A DNA stretch of 64,000 nt from Mangifera indica. Its lineage: Eukaryota; Streptophyta; Magnoliopsida; Sapindales; Anacardiaceae. This document shows positions 61,212 through 64,000 of this stretch, in pieces. The notes beneath the pieces were generated by a model. The model saw only the letters and a program-made list of their open reading frames with translations, had not been told where the DNA came from and made no database searches. Positions within the stretch are counted from its first letter, which is position 1. Each line of letters opens with the position of its first letter. The DNA is taken from NCBI RefSeq assembly GCF_011075055.1, contig NC_058149.1, forward strand, positions 7,818,449-7,882,448, given 5' to 3'. A program made the position numbers and the translations under genes.

Positions 61212-61990
61212 GGCCAAAGGACTATTTCCCACCCAAACTATGCTGAATTCTCAAAGTTGACCCCGTTAACTTTGAAAATCCCATTTACCCACCCATGGGC
61301 CGTTAAACTTAACTGAGTCCGTTGGTTATATCATTTTCCTCCTAAACCCTAAAAACTAACACTTTCCACCCAACCCAAGTTTTTAAAAACTGTATTTTCC
61401 CCCTTAGGGTTTTCAAACTTTAGATCCAATTTTTTCGGTGACGACGGATGATCTCTAAGTACCTACTCTCCCTCTCCAATGGTCTCTCCTTTCTGTCGTA
61501 CACTTTCGATGCTACATGGTGTCATCGTCGACGAAGACGTCGTCTTTGTCTCTGAATAAAGACGATTTGTCTTCATCAAAGGCGAATTCGTCTCGACAAA
61601 AATATGTCGTCTTTGTCAATAAGGACGCCTAAGAGGGGAAAATATTGCATGATCAGAAAGAGGAGATGCCAGAGAAGAAGAGATATCGCCTGGAGATTGC
61701 CGGTTGTTGTCAAAAAATTCAATCCGAAAGTTTAGAAACCCTAGAGGGGAAAATGTTATTTTTGAAAACTTGGATTGGGGGGAAAATTGTTAGTTGTTAG
61801 GGTTTGGGGGTAAAAAGGAAATTAAATTTAAGTTTATTTTTAATATTACAGATAAAATAACGATTTTGCCATTGAATCCATCAACCTGACATTTTTTTAA
61901 TAGCCCATGGGTAGGTAAATGGACTTTTCAAAGTTAACGGGTGGGAATTTACAGAAAAAACATACCTTGGGTGGGAAATATCCTTTGGCC
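61212..61990. mobile_element. Foldback Mutator-type MITE, copy 5
   Basis: 779 bp, starting GGCCAAAGGACTATTTCCC and ending GAAATATCCTTTGGCC. It has a perfect 9-bp target duplication ATTTATATA (61203-61211 and 61991-61999). The arms share ACCCA(A)..., GTTAACTTTGAAAA and CACCCATGGGCCGTTAAACTTAAC-type blocks with the other copies, and the core shows GACGAAGACG...CGTCTTTGTC. Inserted in the integrase region of a copia element. Confidence 0.95.
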
Positions 61991-63737
61991 ATTTATATAA
62001 TGTCTAAAACAATCTATTGCTTCTGACTTATGAGAGATCAAATAAATATTCCTAAAACATGAATAATCATCTATGAAAGTGATGAAATAGAGTGCTCATT
62101 TTCTAGTTCTGACATTCATAGGATTGTAAATATCTGAGTGTACAAGTTATAGAGGAATTTCAGCTCTAATAGCTTTGCCAAAAGGTTTTCTAATAGTTTT
62201 TTTCTACTAAGCAATGCTCACAAATAGGTAGTCTAATTTTGTGATAGGTCATAACAAACCCTTACAGGCCAGTTGGTTCATTCTTTCTTGGCCAATATGC
62301 CCTTGTCTAGCATATCATTTATTTGCATCCATATTTATACTACTAGGAGTTGTAAATAACGAAAAACTAACAGAATTATCATTATTACAAAATAAGGTGT
62401 CTAGCACCATAAAACCTTCAAACAGAAATCTAGATCCATAAAACACAATATAATAATAGAGTTTAACTAAGTTCCCAAAGAAAGTTAAACAATATCCTAG
62501 TTTTAACATACCCATTACAGAGACCAAATTTCATCGAATTTCTAATGCATACAAGGCATCATGTAGACCACTGCAAAAAACTAATTTGCATGTGCCCATT
62601 CCTTTTACTTCAACTTTAGTATTATTACCTACATAAATCGACTACGTTTCCCTCGATATTCAATGAAATTATACAAAAGTGTCTTTATCACGAGCTACAT
62701 GGTTTGTGGCTCATGAGTTTATAGTTCACATAGGATGAGATTCAGTTAAGAAAATGGTATTGGAAACATAAATTTCACATTTGACAAAATAAGTCAATAC
62801 CTTTTTCGGCTCTGTGCATTCACGGGTGAAGTGACCTTTGTTCCCACAGTTATAACATGTCAAATTTATCTTATCTCTTTTCTCAAAGTGTTTTTCTCTT
62901 TTGCGCTTGAACCATTTATTCTTGTTCACAGGTCCTTGGATGATCTCTTTCCCTTTTTTAGATTTTCGCCATTTTCTTTTATAGCTAAAAAACTTCCTCG
63001 AACTAGACTCAAAAACATATGCGTGAGCATTTGGTCTAGTAGTCTTTAGGCGCTTAGCTTCCAATTTAATATGGCGTGCAATGTCATCAAAACTTCTAAT
63101 GATGCATTATGAGTCATATTCACTTTCATGTACTCCCAACTATCAGATAGAGATCGTATAATAGCCTACACTTGTGTTTATCAGTCAGATCATGCCCAAC
63201 CTTCTTCAGCTTAGTTATCATGTTCGATATTTCCCTTAGATTTTACTTCATCAGCTTATTGGGAACTTTCTTATATGTATTGAACTTGATAGTTAACTAC
63301 CTTAGTTTGGAGACGGTTGTTCCTTCAAACTTCTCCTTCAATGCCACCCACATAGCATTTGTAGTTTCAAATTGCTCATATTGATAAGCAATATCATCAT
63401 TTATTGAGCTGATGAGAATACCTCTAGTAGTCGAATCTTTCTTTTCCTAGGCATTATAAACGTCCAAGTCATGCTTATGTTGGGCATTGTTAAGATTCTG
63501 CCCTTCAGCTAGCTAGGGCTCTTCCATGACTTAATTAACAGTCTCCAAAGCATCATACTCATCTAGGATATAGTGCATTCTTACCCTCCATATTTTATAA
63601 TTGTCCCCATTCAGTTTTTCTCCTTTATTCAAATCATCAATAATGTTTTTCGAAGCCATTTCTATATAACTACAGAGATATGCTAACACAACATCAACAA
63701 TAAGATATATACACATTTTATTATCACAATTGTGCAT

Positions 63738-64000
63738 TAAAAATTAAAGTATTTCACATAAGACATAAATTCAAAAGTTTACTATGTTCCCAATCATCGT
63801 CTATGACACAAATGTTCCATATTTTCACAATTAATTCAATCTCCTCAATGTATATTTTAGACGAGAATAATTAAATTCTACTAGTCTCAGAATTTTCACA
63901 AATAATCATAATACATATTGAATCAGCATATGGTTCAATATATCCACAATTCAAAGAGATTCAATACAATAACATATTAACAAATAAACAAATAAGCATG
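63738..64000. other. Leader of the copia element or flank
   Basis: No PBS and no coding frame. Probably 5' untranslated leader of the copia element continuing out of the window. Confidence 0.3.

Larger units (their letters stand above)
59131..63659 (-). pseudogene. Copia gag-pol polyprotein remains
   Basis: Gag starts at ATG 63659 (MASKNIIDDLNKGEKLNGDNYKIW split by later stops). The zinc knuckle CYNCGNKGHFTREC at about 62870-62815 is intact (CX2CX4HX4C). The integrase C-terminal part follows at 60962-60348 (TATYILNRVPTKSV, then TPYELWISKKPKLN). RT starts at 60149-59958 (LELHQMDAKTTFLNEELDEEIYMDQPVGF) and continues at 59893-59630 with the catalytic box YMDD (59809-59798). RNase H is at 59334-59131 (VVHCDNQVAI). 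Several frames are open for 60-200 codons, so this copy is less decayed than the other copia elements here, but it is interrupted by stops and a 779-bp MITE. Confidence 0.88.
59131..63737 (-). mobile_element. Ty1-copia element, LTRs not identified
   Basis: Gag to RNase H on the minus strand with a foldback MITE in the integrase region (61212-61990). No PBS or LTR pair was found inside the window. The 3' end stops shortly after the RNase H motif DPKFHNRTKHID and runs into a short duplicated segment. The 5' leader may continue to the window edge. Confidence 0.8.

Overview
The window is nuclear DNA from a flowering plant, most likely a eudicot. The evidence is an intron-bearing cytochrome P450 of CYP81-like type, plant-type Ty1-copia and Ty3-gypsy retrotransposons, FAR1/MULE and En/Spm (CACTA) transposase remains, hAT and Tourist-like MITEs, and very A/T-rich spacers. 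I cannot name the species. Only one gene looks fully intact. Most of the rest is layered, decayed transposable elements.

Layout. 1-1540: probable first non-coding exon and promoter of a leftward gene whose body lies outside the window. 2482-2673: an exon-like open segment of unknown identity. 4562-5329: the first of five foldback Mutator-type MITEs. 6104-8201 (-): CYP81-like P450 pseudogene, intact except for one in-frame TGA 12 codons before the haem cysteine. 9417-25030: a FAR1-type MULE transposase gene (+) split into an N-terminal part (about 10.8-11.55 kb) and a middle/C-terminal part (23.67-25.02 kb). The 12 kb between them hold a copia solo LTR, a gypsy gag fragment, and a degraded Ty3-gypsy element (-) that itself carries a MITE. 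26850-28135: copia RT/RNase H remnant (+). 28655-29580: two tandem repeat blocks. 29705-35048: a complete but dead copia element (-) with both LTRs, PBS and PPT. 35090-36300: Tat/Ogre-like gag remnant (+). 37996-40775 (-): intact CYP81-like P450, 499 aa, with a MITE in its single intron. 42726-43465: another MITE. 46586-52645: copia element (-) whose gag is interrupted by a 2.2-kb solo gypsy LTR with a perfect 5-bp target duplication. 53870-57710: CACTA-like material with a Tourist-like MITE and a 2.7-kb inverted repeat. 57982-58921: hAT-type MITE with an 8-bp TSD. 59131-63737: copia element (-) carrying the fifth MITE.

The P450 pair is a tandem duplication on one strand with the same intron position and phase, now separated by about 30 kb of transposons. 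Both copies have His instead of the usual acid in the I-helix oxygen-activation motif, so the feature predates the duplication and may reflect unusual chemistry.

The most distinctive system is the five-member foldback family. Each copy is 740-874 bp, begins GGCC and ends GGCC (GCC in one), is flanked by a 9-bp target duplication (three perfect, two with one mismatch), and has arms that continue inward into a shared GACGAAG/CTTCGTC-rich core. In the best preserved copy the whole element folds on itself and both strands encode nearly the same 143-148 aa reading frame.

All coordinates of degraded elements are approximate unless a boundary motif is stated. No database search or alignment program was run.
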